A stretch of DNA of 18,864 bases. Source: CAYZTD01 sp964638155 (GTDB taxonomy: Archaea; Thermoplasmatota; E2; DHVEG-1). The stretch covers positions 1-18,864 of the forward strand of contig CAZWYI010000034.1 of assembly GCA_964638155.1 (NCBI GenBank), written 5' to 3'. The translations under genes and the position numbers were made by a program. The notes beneath the pieces were generated by a model. It was not told where the DNA came from. It searched no databases and worked only from the letters and a program-made list of their open reading frames with translations. This document shows, one piece after another, positions 6,132-14,837 of the stretch (position 1 is the first letter of the stretch; each line of letters begins with the position of its first letter).

Positions 6132-6329
6132 TTATTTATAAATTCCAAAATCAAGTCCCATTAGTATTATTGGTATTCCAATAATTGTTATTCCTAGTCC
6201 TACAATTCCATAGATTGGACCTCTTATGATAAACATCATGAATAATCCTAATAGTAGAGGTATAATAGATAGTATAAATATAGGGTTAATTTCTTTTTCA
6301 TTTTTAAGTGACTTATCTCCTTTTTGCAT
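6132..6329 (-). CDS. Small membrane protein, two transmembrane helices
   Basis: 65 residues. A charged N-terminus (MQKGDKSLKNEKEIN) is followed by two hydrophobic segments, PIFILSIIPLLLGLFMMFI (about 16-34) and IYGIVGLGITIIGIPIILMGL (about 39-59), separated by a short RGP turn. A two-helix hairpin in the membrane is expected. It is the last gene of the minus-strand cluster, 29 nt after the PIN-like gene, and ends 5 nt from the convergent cdc6 remnant. A TATA-like tttaataa about 28 nt upstream suggests it can also be transcribed alone without a leader. Function unknown; a membrane effector or a simple hypothetical are both possible. Confidence 0.55.
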   Translation of the reverse strand: MQKGDKSLKNEKEINPIFILSIIPLLLGLFMMFIIRGPIYGIVGLGITIIGIPIILMGLDFGIYK

Positions 6330-6358
6330 AGTATCAATAATTATGTGTGTTCATATTA

Positions 6359-6850
6359 TTAAAACTTCCATCCTTCCGTTCTAAACATATCAAGAATATC
6401 GATTGCTTCAACTGTATATTCTTGGCATACGTATGGAATTCTAACTCTGTTTCCTCTTATTTTTTCTTCAGTTACCACAATTCGTTTTATTTCAATTAAG
6501 GTTTTTTGAGGATTGCGTATCATCTCTATTGCAAGTGCTATAACCCATGGGTCTGCTGCAAATTTCTTGTCTTTTTTAATTAAGCTTGGATATTTTTTTA
6601 ATATTTCTCTTACAATTGCAATCTGTTCAGCTGTTTCTTCTTTAAACATTTCTGTATGTTTTTTTGACCATGTTGCTAGTGTATCATCAAAACGTTTAAT
6701 TTCTTCTAATACTTCTCTTGGTGCAAATAGTCTTTTCTTTTTTATGAGTCCTTCAATTTTTTTCCATGGTGTCTGATATATATCCATTGGATTATGCTTG
6801 TTTAACTCGATTAATGAAGATGTATCTATGATATAATATGTTTCATTCAT
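6359..6850 (-). CDS. PIN-like protein, DUF4411 type (putative toxin)
   Basis: 163 residues. MNETYYIIDTSSLIEL carries the first PIN aspartate (D9). APREVLEEIKRF (43-54) gives the middle acidic residues. FAADPWVIALAI (98-108) carries D100, and IVVTEEK (124-130) the last strand. This pattern matches PIN-like DUF4411 proteins, which are commonly encoded next to an XRE/ImmA-type peptidase gene as here. The start overlaps the stop of that gene by 4 nt. By analogy with other PIN toxins it would be a metal-dependent ribonuclease kept in check by its partner; this is inferred, not shown. Confidence 0.75.
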   Translation of the reverse strand: MNETYYIIDTSSLIELNKHNPMDIYQTPWKKIEGLIKKKRLFAPREVLEEIKRFDDTLATWSKKHTEMFKEETAEQIAIVREILKKYPSLIKKDKKFAADPWVIALAIEMIRNPQKTLIEIKRIVVTEEKIRGNRVRIPYVCQEYTVEAIDILDMFRTEGWKF

Positions 6851-7992
6851 TGTTTCGCCTTTGCAAGAACCTTATCAAAATTTCTTGATTTAACTGAGAG
6901 AAAGTTTAAGGCATCAGTATAGGTGATATAGTTTCTATCGTAGTTGTTGGCAACGATTGAGACAAATTTGTTTCCCATTTCTGAAACGCATCTTTTTTCC
7001 TGTGGTATTCCTCCGCTTTTCTTTTTTTGCTTTTTTTTCTCTTTTTTTGATGGTTTGTATAATTCGAGTTTTTCTTCAAATTCTTTTTTTGTGATAAAAT
7101 CCTGTTTATACATTGTATATAAAAGCATAGCTTTGCTTACTTTGTATTTTCTAGATAGGCGATTTAGTGTTAATCTATTGATCAGTGATTTTTCAGGCTT
7201 AAATAAGGTATCTGCATGTGTTTTTGGAAGTAAAAAGGATGATGCAAACTCGTTGCACCAATATTCTATTTTGTTCTTTTTTTCAAAAGATAAAACTGGT
7301 AGATCAATAACAGTTTCGCCTAAGAGTATATGAGCAAATTCATGAAGTAAGGTGAATATTCTTGCTTCAATCTTGTCTTTTGAGTTTACAACAATTACAT
7401 TTGGGTTTTGATCTGTGAGTACAAATCCTCTTGCGTCTTCTATAGGCATAGAAAACTGAAAAACTAAAATATTGATTTTTTCAAAATTATCTCGTAAATG
7501 ATTAAAAAATGCATAACTACTTTTGAATTTTTTTTGTTTTTCAAAATCTAGATTAAAATATTTACGATAATACGATCCGAGATCAGTAGATTTTTTAGAG
7601 GTAGTAACATGCTTAATCCTTGGAGCTGCCGAGTTATTCATATTTATTAATAATTCACCACCGATTTCTTGAAGATTTCTGGCTCTTCTAATTGCATAAA
7701 TTGTTTTTTTATCAAAAACTCCTTTTTTATCTGGAAGCATCCTGTAATCTTTTGGAAGCGGTGGTTCATCAAGGGGCTTGGAAAGAAGAAATGTTGCTAA
7801 TGGTCTTTTGTATGCTTTAGAAAGTTCTTTTAATTGTCTTAAAGTTGGTTGTCTTTTCCCTGTTTCTATTGCATTAATTACTTCGTTGCTTGTTTTTAGT
7901 CTTTTGCTTACATCTTCTATAGACCAGCCAGAACTTACTCTAAGCCACTTGAAAACATTTGGGTTAACATCAACTTTTAAGGATCTTGGCAT
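6847..7992 (-). CDS. XRE-family regulator with ImmA/IrrE-type metallopeptidase domain
   Basis: 381 residues. Residues about 12-67 are an XRE helix-turn-helix (FKWLRVSSGWSIEDVSKRLKTSNEVINAIETGKRQPTLRQLKELSKAY). The ImmA/IrrE-type gluzincin domain follows, with HEFAH at 217-221 and a third zinc ligand in CNEFASSFLLP (E248). These match peptidases that cleave repressors, and the antitoxin-like partners of PIN toxins. The C-terminal part is lysine-rich (PSKKEKKKQKKK, about 315-326) and then has a short extra domain. The gene begins 17 nt after the stop of the DNA methylase and overlaps the PIN-like gene by 4 nt. It therefore appears to be in the restriction operon as well as in the toxin pair. 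It could sense failure of the methylase system; this is inference. Confidence 0.85.
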   Translation of the reverse strand: MPRSLKVDVNPNVFKWLRVSSGWSIEDVSKRLKTSNEVINAIETGKRQPTLRQLKELSKAYKRPLATFLLSKPLDEPPLPKDYRMLPDKKGVFDKKTIYAIRRARNLQEIGGELLINMNNSAAPRIKHVTTSKKSTDLGSYYRKYFNLDFEKQKKFKSSYAFFNHLRDNFEKINILVFQFSMPIEDARGFVLTDQNPNVIVVNSKDKIEARIFTLLHEFAHILLGETVIDLPVLSFEKKNKIEYWCNEFASSFLLPKTHADTLFKPEKSLINRLTLNRLSRKYKVSKAMLLYTMYKQDFITKKEFEEKLELYKPSKKEKKKQKKKSGGIPQEKRCVSEMGNKFVSIVANNYDRNYITYTDALNFLSVKSRNFDKVLAKAKQ

Positions 7993-8009
7993 TTTTCAAT
8001 TACCTAAAT

Positions 8010-11000
8010 TTAATCTTTATTCTTTTTATTTGCTAAATCTTCAACAATTTTTATCTCTTCAGGTGTTAAATTATATAGATCATATACTAACAAATCAATC
8101 TTTTCCTCCAATTGCTTAACTTCCTCTTGTTTTTCAGGATTTTCTAAATAGTCATCATTCTGAGTAATAGAAAGAATTTGATCGACAAGATCAATAAATG
8201 TTTGTTGTTTTTGTAAAGATATTCTTGGTATTGTAATTGAATGTAATGCAGGGATTGTAATTTGCCACCCAAAGAATAATGATTTATAAAAATAATTTAC
8301 TAACTTAGAATTGATACATGCAAGAATATATTTTAATTTCATATCCTGATCTATTGGCAATAATATATAAGCGGTATTAAGTGCATAAAATTTATTGGAA
8401 TCATAACCACAACTAATCTTAGTACTTTTTCTAGGCAATAATGCTTTTTCATCAGCTAAAAAAAGTCTCTCCTCCCGAGGTCTATGTAGTTTATTTGTGT
8501 ATTTTATATATCTATTCTCCCTTTTATTTTCCCAATTGATTTTCCATTTTAATACATCTCTTCCATCCAATACTTTTTTATAACATTCTTCTTTTTTTTC
8601 ATTTGAAAAAACTTCCTCCTTTGATTGCCCTGAGTAAATAATCCCTTGTTGAATCTCCAATAATTTGGATAATTTTTCTCCTTTAGATAAAACTCTCTTT
8701 ATTATATCTTTAATTTTTTTTGTCAAATTTACGGGATAAAGATAAAATGGATACGCTGCTAACTCCTTTTGTTTTAATTTTGTTCTAAATTCCATTAAAT
8801 TACTATAAACATTAAAAAAATCTGTATCTTTTGGAGGTTTATTTTTTATTGATAAAATTGTCGTGTCAACGGAGGCTTCAAATAATCTATAATCGAAAAG
8901 CACTGAGAACAATATCTTAGACCTTTCCAATAGATATTTCCTGATATGCCTATATTCAACATTTGAATAAATTCCTTCAGGAATTATAAAGGTTAAAACT
9001 GCATCTTTTCTTAATAATTTATATCCCTTTTCTAAAAATAGAGTAAATAGATTAAATCTACCTTTTCCAGTATCCAAAGACTTTGATAACTCTGCTTTAT
9101 ATTCTTTAGATAAAGCCTTAACACTTACATAAGGAGGATTTGCGATAACTATATCAAACCCCGGGTTTTCTCTCTGAAATACCTCAGCAAAATAAAGTTT
9201 CCATAAAAAGAATGGTTTTACTTTTGTTCTCTTATATTGATCTAATTTTTCTAATGCTTCTTCATGATTCTGCTCTTTTAGTGTTACTTCAATTAAATCC
9301 CATTCAAGTTTATCTATCTTAGATCTTAATTCACGTTTAATTTTCCGATTTTGCTCATTAAAATATCTTTTTTGTAGAGCTTTTAAAGTTTTAATCTTTT
9401 TCTCAGATTCAGTTATTCCAAGTGAAATCTGTTCAGTACTTTCAGATGCAGCCTGCTTAGCAACTTTTTCTCTTTTTCGTTTTAATTTTTTAATATCCTT
9501 AGCAATACTCCTTTTTTTGCCAATCTCAATCGATTTTACCTGTGATAAATGATCCTTTAAATCTAAAATTTGTTCATCTATTTCTTTCAATTCATCCTGT
9601 TTATCCTTTTTTACTGAGCCCAGAAGTTTATCATCAAACAATTTAATACCTTCAAATTCCGCCAACAAACTATTACCACACATTACTTTATGATCAAGAT
9701 TAGGAAGTGGTTTAATCTTGTTCATATCATTTTCATCAACAATAAGTGAAAGCCAAAAACGTAATTTCGCGATCTCAACACCCGACTGATCAATATCCAC
9801 ACCATACAAACTATTAGCAATTGTTTCTCGTTTAAAATTATAATTTGTCCGTTCTTTTTGTTCCTCTTCAGAAAAATAAATAGTAAGAATCGAACGAGCT
9901 TTCACTATTTCATTCATCATCCCTACAGGAAATGCTCCAGACCCCACTGCAGGATCAACAATTTTAATATTTTTCAATAACCGATCAATTTTTCTAAAAT
10001 TATAAGAAATAGATTCAGGGATTAGAAATTCTTCATCAACAAAACTTTGTCCATTATATGTTTTCTGCTGCTCTAAATCTTTTATCACATGCTCTAATGC
10101 TAAATCCCCATATTGGATGAATGTTTCAATATCCTCTCTCTTAATATCTATGTTTGTTTCCAAATAATTAATCAGACTTTGCTGACACATATAATGAACG
10201 ATTTCACGAGGTGTATAAAATGCACCCTTGTCCTTTCGTTCGTTTAGCTCTAATAAATTCTCAAAGACTTTTCCGAGCATCTCAGGGTCAACAGCAACTT
10301 CTTTATCCAATGGTTCATCTTCTTTAACAGTGAAATTAAACCTATCAAAAACCTTGAATATCTTTTCAAAAACATCATTTTCGATGAGGATCTCAGTTCC
10401 AATCCAATCATAATCATTAAGCGGTTCAAACAAGCCTCCATTCAAAAATGGAATTTTACATTCAAACTTATGATGATAACCATCATCCCCAGAGCGTTCA
10501 TGAGCTAAAGCATCATAAAATAATAATTTTAGAATATCATTGAAAAAATTATCATACGAAACCAAAGGATTGATGCCTTTCTCTTTATCTCCAAACAATT
10601 TTCTTAAAAAATTATGTGGACCAGTACCCCACTTTTCTCCTTTTTCAACACCAAGCCAACCCTTCTTTTGAAGAAAATACAAAAAAACAATTTGCCCAAG
10701 AAGTTTTTTAGCAAAATCAATGGGTTTAATCAGCTTTTCATCAAATTCTTTTTTAATTGACTCATTTTGATCCACAACTTTATCAATTGACTCTTTAAGA
10801 TCAAACACGAGTTCCTTATATTTTTCAAAGAACTTTTTTGTGACATTATCAATACTAAATGCTTGTTCAAGATCAGATAAAGCAGGATTTGAAACATCAT
10901 CTTTAACAAGATCCAAAAACTGACTTCTACATGTATGATTTGGTTCATTAACCCCAACAAGATAAGAATATCTCCTAGCAGGAGTCAATCTCTGAGCGAC

Positions 11001-11414
11001 TTTAACCTTCCCACCTTCATCACGAACAAGACTATACTCCATTTTAACAAAAGAAAAACGCCAATCAGGATGTTCATCATCATAGAAAGCAACTAGCGCA
11101 CCTTCAGCATCAATTTTACCAAGCCAATTAGCAATAAAATTACGCTGCATAGTTCGTGCACGATCAAGCGAGGTAGGTCTTTCTAGTTTTACAGCAAGAA
11201 CCTCAATTCTCTTTCTATCAGCATCTCTAAAATCACCAAGTTTCTTCAAATCAGCAATATGATCTTTATATTGCTTTCCAATATACGACGTTTTATCTTC
11301 TACATTGATATCAATTTCATTAAAAAGTTCTTTAACAAATTGTGAGAACTTTTCTATCTTAAAATCCTGATTAAACGTTTTATTTAACAAATCTTCTGCT
11401 TGTTGTTGTCTCAT
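8010..11414 (-). CDS. Large N6-adenine DNA methyltransferase (Eco57I/TaqI-like, PglX-like size)
   Basis: 1134 residues. An N-terminal domain of about 230 residues of unclear function includes ALVAFYDDEHPDWRFSFVKMEYSLV. It is followed by the helical region typical of type IIG and PglX enzymes (GQIVFLYFLQKKGWLG; KVFENLLELNERKDKGAFYTPREIV, 382-405). SAM motif I is DPAVGSGAF (487-495). The catalytic motif IV is NPPY (759-762), diagnostic for amino-methylation of adenine. Between them lies a long charged coiled coil (about 605-730). The C-terminal 250 residues (LLEIQQGIIYSGQ...; WQITIPALHSITIPRISL) look like a TaqI/type I target-recognition domain. It starts inside the helicase gene stop (ATGA overlap). 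It would modify host DNA at a site shared with the helicase/nuclease. I see no clear nuclease motif, but the N-terminal domain could hold one. Confidence 0.88.
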   Translation of the reverse strand: MRQQQAEDLLNKTFNQDFKIEKFSQFVKELFNEIDINVEDKTSYIGKQYKDHIADLKKLGDFRDADRKRIEVLAVKLERPTSLDRARTMQRNFIANWLGKIDAEGALVAFYDDEHPDWRFSFVKMEYSLVRDEGGKVKVAQRLTPARRYSYLVGVNEPNHTCRSQFLDLVKDDVSNPALSDLEQAFSIDNVTKKFFEKYKELVFDLKESIDKVVDQNESIKKEFDEKLIKPIDFAKKLLGQIVFLYFLQKKGWLGVEKGEKWGTGPHNFLRKLFGDKEKGINPLVSYDNFFNDILKLLFYDALAHERSGDDGYHHKFECKIPFLNGGLFEPLNDYDWIGTEILIENDVFEKIFKVFDRFNFTVKEDEPLDKEVAVDPEMLGKVFENLLELNERKDKGAFYTPREIVHYMCQQSLINYLETNIDIKREDIETFIQYGDLALEHVIKDLEQQKTYNGQSFVDEEFLIPESISYNFRKIDRLLKNIKIVDPAVGSGAFPVGMMNEIVKARSILTIYFSEEEQKERTNYNFKRETIANSLYGVDIDQSGVEIAKLRFWLSLIVDENDMNKIKPLPNLDHKVMCGNSLLAEFEGIKLFDDKLLGSVKKDKQDELKEIDEQILDLKDHLSQVKSIEIGKKRSIAKDIKKLKRKREKVAKQAASESTEQISLGITESEKKIKTLKALQKRYFNEQNRKIKRELRSKIDKLEWDLIEVTLKEQNHEEALEKLDQYKRTKVKPFFLWKLYFAEVFQRENPGFDIVIANPPYVSVKALSKEYKAELSKSLDTGKGRFNLFTLFLEKGYKLLRKDAVLTFIIPEGIYSNVEYRHIRKYLLERSKILFSVLFDYRLFEASVDTTILSIKNKPPKDTDFFNVYSNLMEFRTKLKQKELAAYPFYLYPVNLTKKIKDIIKRVLSKGEKLSKLLEIQQGIIYSGQSKEEVFSNEKKEECYKKVLDGRDVLKWKINWENKRENRYIKYTNKLHRPREERLFLADEKALLPRKSTKISCGYDSNKFYALNTAYILLPIDQDMKLKYILACINSKLVNYFYKSLFFGWQITIPALHSITIPRISLQKQQTFIDLVDQILSITQNDDYLENPEKQEEVKQLEEKIDLLVYDLYNLTPEEIKIVEDLANKKNKD

Positions 11415-14400
11415 TCTTTTTTCCTCCCAACAAGATACTCTGAAAGGATAACCTCTTTAGGACCAGAAATATTTGCTGCCCCTCTCGTTGAAGGTCCTTC
11501 AAACACATTTTTAGGGATACCTCCTTTTATTTTACCAAGTATTTTCAAAGCATCAGTCTCATCTTTCACCGACTTAAACACTCGTTTCACTGTTGCTTTT
11601 GCAACACCTCCCCGCTTAATTATATTCATCACTTCATACAAATAATCTTCATCTTCATCAGTTATCTGCGGTGCTTTCAAAACTGCCTTGATATATTTTA
11701 TCAACTTAGTTTCAGTGCTTCTTCCACCTGGAGATGATATATCCTCTGGTTCCCCAAAAAACACCTTCTTAAATTCATTTTTATTTTCAGAAAGATACTG
11801 ATAAAAATCTTTTTGTAACTTTTCTCTTTTCAAACTCGGTTTTGCCTCAAGTATTAGAGCTGCTTCATCAAAATTAATCTCATCAATTTTAGAACTTTCA
11901 TTAAGATAAATCTTCCTCAACTTTCCTTTTCTAAAAAAACTTAAAACAGATGAACCATCTTGGTCATGTTTTTTAGCAGTTCTTGCCTTTTTCGGAAGTC
12001 TTTTAATCTTTGTAAAAAGAGAAACATCATTATCTCTAATATCTCGAAGCATCATAATATATTTTAATTCAACGTCCTCTTCTTCATCCTCACCAGTAAT
12101 CATTGTTTTAGTAGTTAATTTAGTAAAAAGATCGTGAGATTTAATCTCTTCTTCTGTTAGCAATGGTGCATCATTTCCAAGCATTTCAATAAATGCATTA
12201 ATCTTTGATTCAGCAGCCTCTTCCAGACCAATATTTTCATTAATAGGACCTGCTGGGAAAAAATTGTAGGTATGAATCGTATCAAATGGAGGATTCCTAC
12301 TCACACGGTTTACACGACCCACTCGCTGCATCATTCTCACCGGATTCCAGGGTATATCATAATTAATAACCACATTAGACCGATGAAGATTCACACCCTC
12401 TGAAAGAACATCAGTGGTTATCAATATCCGGATATCATCTTTTTGTTTTTCTTTATCTAGATTAGCATCATAATTCTCAATAATCTTTGTACGAGCTTGA
12501 TCAAAAGATTTACTTGAAAAAGACATGACACTATCACCATATTTTGGAGTTAACTTTGATTCAAGATAATCAGCAGTTTCTTTAGATTCAGTAAAAATAA
12601 TTAATTTGTTATTCTTAAGAACCTTCTTAGCTGATAATTCATCAATAAATCTCTCAATTTTTGGATCTCTAGTAATGTCCTTCCACATCTCATGAATTTT
12701 CTTAAGCAACTCTAAATCATAATACAAATCGTCAATTAAATCAGGTTCAAATTGATCAGATGGATACTCCTCTGCCTTTTCCTCATCAATAAGTTGTTGA
12801 ATTGATTCTTCATCATCATTTTCTAAAAGATCCATAATCTTATTCATATGTTTTTTACTCGTAAACACTCTCCCTTCTTCATATATATCAATAAAACGTT
12901 GATACGAATAAATGAATCTTCCAATTGATTGTTTAAATGCAAAAAAACTACTTTCAAGTCGTTTCAAAAGTAAAATCTTCATAAAACGACCCATGTTTTT
13001 CTGAGAAGCAACTCCTAATTGATCCAATCCTTCCTTTAAATAAAGTAATGGTGTATAACGAGCATATTTAAAATCACTAATAATCATTCTCAGTGTCTTT
13101 GTAAAAATCCTATCGAGTTTTTCCTCAAAATGATAAACAATAGGCTCTGGATCCTTCACATCAGGAAATTTAAGGCCCTGCAATTCTAAATCCTTACTAT
13201 AAAACTGAATGATACTAGATCGAGTACGACGAACCATTAAATATCTTAAAACATTTTTACGAATATCCTCAGCATTCTCTCGAACAATCCTTAGATACTC
13301 CTCTTTATCCTCAACCCGATCAACACCCTTTATTTTTTTCTGAAGATTCTTAAAATAACGCTCAAGATTACGAACCTCAGGATTAGGAAGAGTTGATTGA
13401 TGAGCATTTTGAAAGAGTTTAATCTGACTCAAAATATCCATTGGTGTATTATTCAATGGAGTAGCAGTCACTAAAATAACTCGTTTACCCCGACAAATAT
13501 TAAAAAGTGTTTCATACATCTGCGTTGTTTCAGTTCGAAACCGATGAGCCTCATCAATAAAAATATTAGAATATTTTTCAACACCACGCCTCAACAATTT
13601 ATCAATCATACCAATAGATTCAAAATCAGTTTGCCTAACACCAAAATCAGAAAAAATATTTGGCCACGAACCGGGATTATCCTTATCTAATGTTCGAGGA
13701 GGAGCAATAACAATAGATCTTCCTTCTAATTCATTAGCAAGCATAGCAGAAATATAGGTCTTACCAAGACCAACAACATCAGAAATAAACACACCACCAT
13801 ACTCCTCTAATTTCATTTTGGCGTCTCTAACTGCATCTTTCTGATAATCCAAATCCATAAAACCTCTGGGCAGATATTCCTGGGAAATCTCACCTGTATC
13901 CAAATTAATTTTATCCTTCAGATACTCATAAAGAAATTTAAGATACAGCTCATATGGTGAAATGTCTTCTTTTATCCAAGTTTTTTCACTCATGGTTTCA
14001 ATATATTTTTCAGAAACATCAATACCATGCTCCCACAATTCATTAAATTTTTGAAGGGAAAATTCATAATCAGATTTGTTTTTCAATTCAACATTAAACT
14101 CGATATTGTTTCTTAAACCAGATTTTGTAAAATTACTTGAACCTGTAATTACTCTACCGACATCCATCTGACCTTTTTTAAATGTCATAATATACAATTT
14201 TGCATGTATCTTCTCAGATGGATAAACCTTAATTTCCAGTTTACCAGATTTTAACCAATCAACAAAAACTCGGACGCCTTTTTCAATTTCATAACTATCA
14301 TCAGATGTATCCATTTCATCTATTACTTTTTTAGTTATTTCATCTTTTGCTTCTTTATGAGAAACAAGCAATTTCTTTTGTTCTTTCTTTTTAGACTCTT

Positions 14401-14614
14401 GAATAAAACTATAGGTCTCTTTATTCGTACTCATTCCAATTAAAACACGGATTTTTTCTGCATCTTCTAAAGATTTATAAATCTCATGAAAACCACTAGC
14501 ATAAAAATATCCAACCAAGCAATCAAAATAATCGGAATGAGTAATTAACTCAGAAAATCTTTTTCCGAGACTTTGGCCTTTTTCATTAGTAATAAAAGTT
14601 AAATCCATAGTCAT
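11411..14614 (-). CDS. PLD-type nuclease fused to SNF2/SF2 helicase (restriction component)
   Basis: 1067 residues. The N-terminal 200 residues are a phospholipase D-like domain with one catalytic set: H137 and K139 in KIHAKLYI, then GSSNFTKSGL (158-167) and N170/E172. This resembles PLD restriction nucleases such as NgoFVII or BfiI. A single set implies dimerisation to form the active site. The helicase has DVVGLGKT (279-286), DEAH (354-357), TATP (383-386), SEGVNLH (738-744) and QRVGRVNR (763-770), so it should be an active SF2 translocase. A tail of about 270 residues has no motif I know. ATG 14614 has GGGAGGT just upstream, inside the small RHH gene. It overlaps the methylase by 4 nt. The pair resembles restriction, DISARM-like or Hma-like systems but lacks DrmA and DrmB in this window. 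Confidence 0.88.
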   Translation of the reverse strand: MTMDLTFITNEKGQSLGKRFSELITHSDYFDCLVGYFYASGFHEIYKSLEDAEKIRVLIGMSTNKETYSFIQESKKKEQKKLLVSHKEAKDEITKKVIDEMDTSDDSYEIEKGVRVFVDWLKSGKLEIKVYPSEKIHAKLYIMTFKKGQMDVGRVITGSSNFTKSGLRNNIEFNVELKNKSDYEFSLQKFNELWEHGIDVSEKYIETMSEKTWIKEDISPYELYLKFLYEYLKDKINLDTGEISQEYLPRGFMDLDYQKDAVRDAKMKLEEYGGVFISDVVGLGKTYISAMLANELEGRSIVIAPPRTLDKDNPGSWPNIFSDFGVRQTDFESIGMIDKLLRRGVEKYSNIFIDEAHRFRTETTQMYETLFNICRGKRVILVTATPLNNTPMDILSQIKLFQNAHQSTLPNPEVRNLERYFKNLQKKIKGVDRVEDKEEYLRIVRENAEDIRKNVLRYLMVRRTRSSIIQFYSKDLELQGLKFPDVKDPEPIVYHFEEKLDRIFTKTLRMIISDFKYARYTPLLYLKEGLDQLGVASQKNMGRFMKILLLKRLESSFFAFKQSIGRFIYSYQRFIDIYEEGRVFTSKKHMNKIMDLLENDDEESIQQLIDEEKAEEYPSDQFEPDLIDDLYYDLELLKKIHEMWKDITRDPKIERFIDELSAKKVLKNNKLIIFTESKETADYLESKLTPKYGDSVMSFSSKSFDQARTKIIENYDANLDKEKQKDDIRILITTDVLSEGVNLHRSNVVINYDIPWNPVRMMQRVGRVNRVSRNPPFDTIHTYNFFPAGPINENIGLEEAAESKINAFIEMLGNDAPLLTEEEIKSHDLFTKLTTKTMITGEDEEEDVELKYIMMLRDIRDNDVSLFTKIKRLPKKARTAKKHDQDGSSVLSFFRKGKLRKIYLNESSKIDEINFDEAALILEAKPSLKREKLQKDFYQYLSENKNEFKKVFFGEPEDISSPGGRSTETKLIKYIKAVLKAPQITDEDEDYLYEVMNIIKRGGVAKATVKRVFKSVKDETDALKILGKIKGGIPKNVFEGPSTRGAANISGPKEVILSEYLVGRKKE

Positions 14615-14754
14615 TTTTTTCTTACCTCCCGCAACTGATCTTCCATCATAAGTTCAAACTGCCTAGAAATGAGCCACCCTCCATCCTTACAGAAATCCCT
14701 ATATTCATCATACAACCTTTCATTAACCCTCAACGTTACATTCTTTGAAGACAT
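14611..14754 (-). CDS. Small ribbon-helix-helix protein (47 aa), putative operon autoregulator
   Basis: A 47-residue frame beginning MSSKNVTLRVNERLYDEYR. A short beta strand (NVTLRV) and two helices (NERLYDEYRDFCKDGG and SRQFELMMEDQLREVRK) give the ribbon-helix-helix pattern of CopG/Arc-like DNA-binding proteins. ATG 14754 has GGGAG six nucleotides upstream and a TATA box about 35 nt upstream. Its TGA overlaps the ATG of the helicase (ATGA), and the helicase SD lies within its last codons. It is too well placed and too RHH-like to be chance. It probably represses the restriction operon, like a controller protein; an antitoxin role is also possible. Confidence 0.75.
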   Translation of the reverse strand: MSSKNVTLRVNERLYDEYRDFCKDGGWLISRQFELMMEDQLREVRKK

Positions 14755-14784
14755 TAAACTCTCCCAAAACACATATTCACAAAT

Positions 14785-14795
14785 GATTATAAATG
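14785..14795 (-). promoter_or_regulatory. TATA box of the RHH-helicase-methylase operon
   Basis: The minus strand reads catttataatc, about 35 nt before the ATG of the 47-residue RHH gene. It predicts a start near 14763, directly before the GGGAG ribosome-binding site at 14761-14765. It lies in the 83-nt gap after the previous gene, so the restriction operon has its own promoter. Confidence 0.5.
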
Positions 14796-14837
14796 TATTT
14801 TGAATTTTTACAATGACTTTAATAATTGCAATTTTTT

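Noticed and set aside
6944..7333. Plus-strand open frame opposite the XRE/ImmA gene, and similar frames opposite other genes
   Set aside because: These are low-complexity Ser/Phe-rich translations of the complementary strand of clear protein genes. They have no SD or promoter.
8010..14754. Classical DISARM or BREX assignment
   Set aside because: No DrmA, DrmB (DUF1998), PglZ or BrxC genes are in the window. Only general part-for-part similarity supports the comparison.
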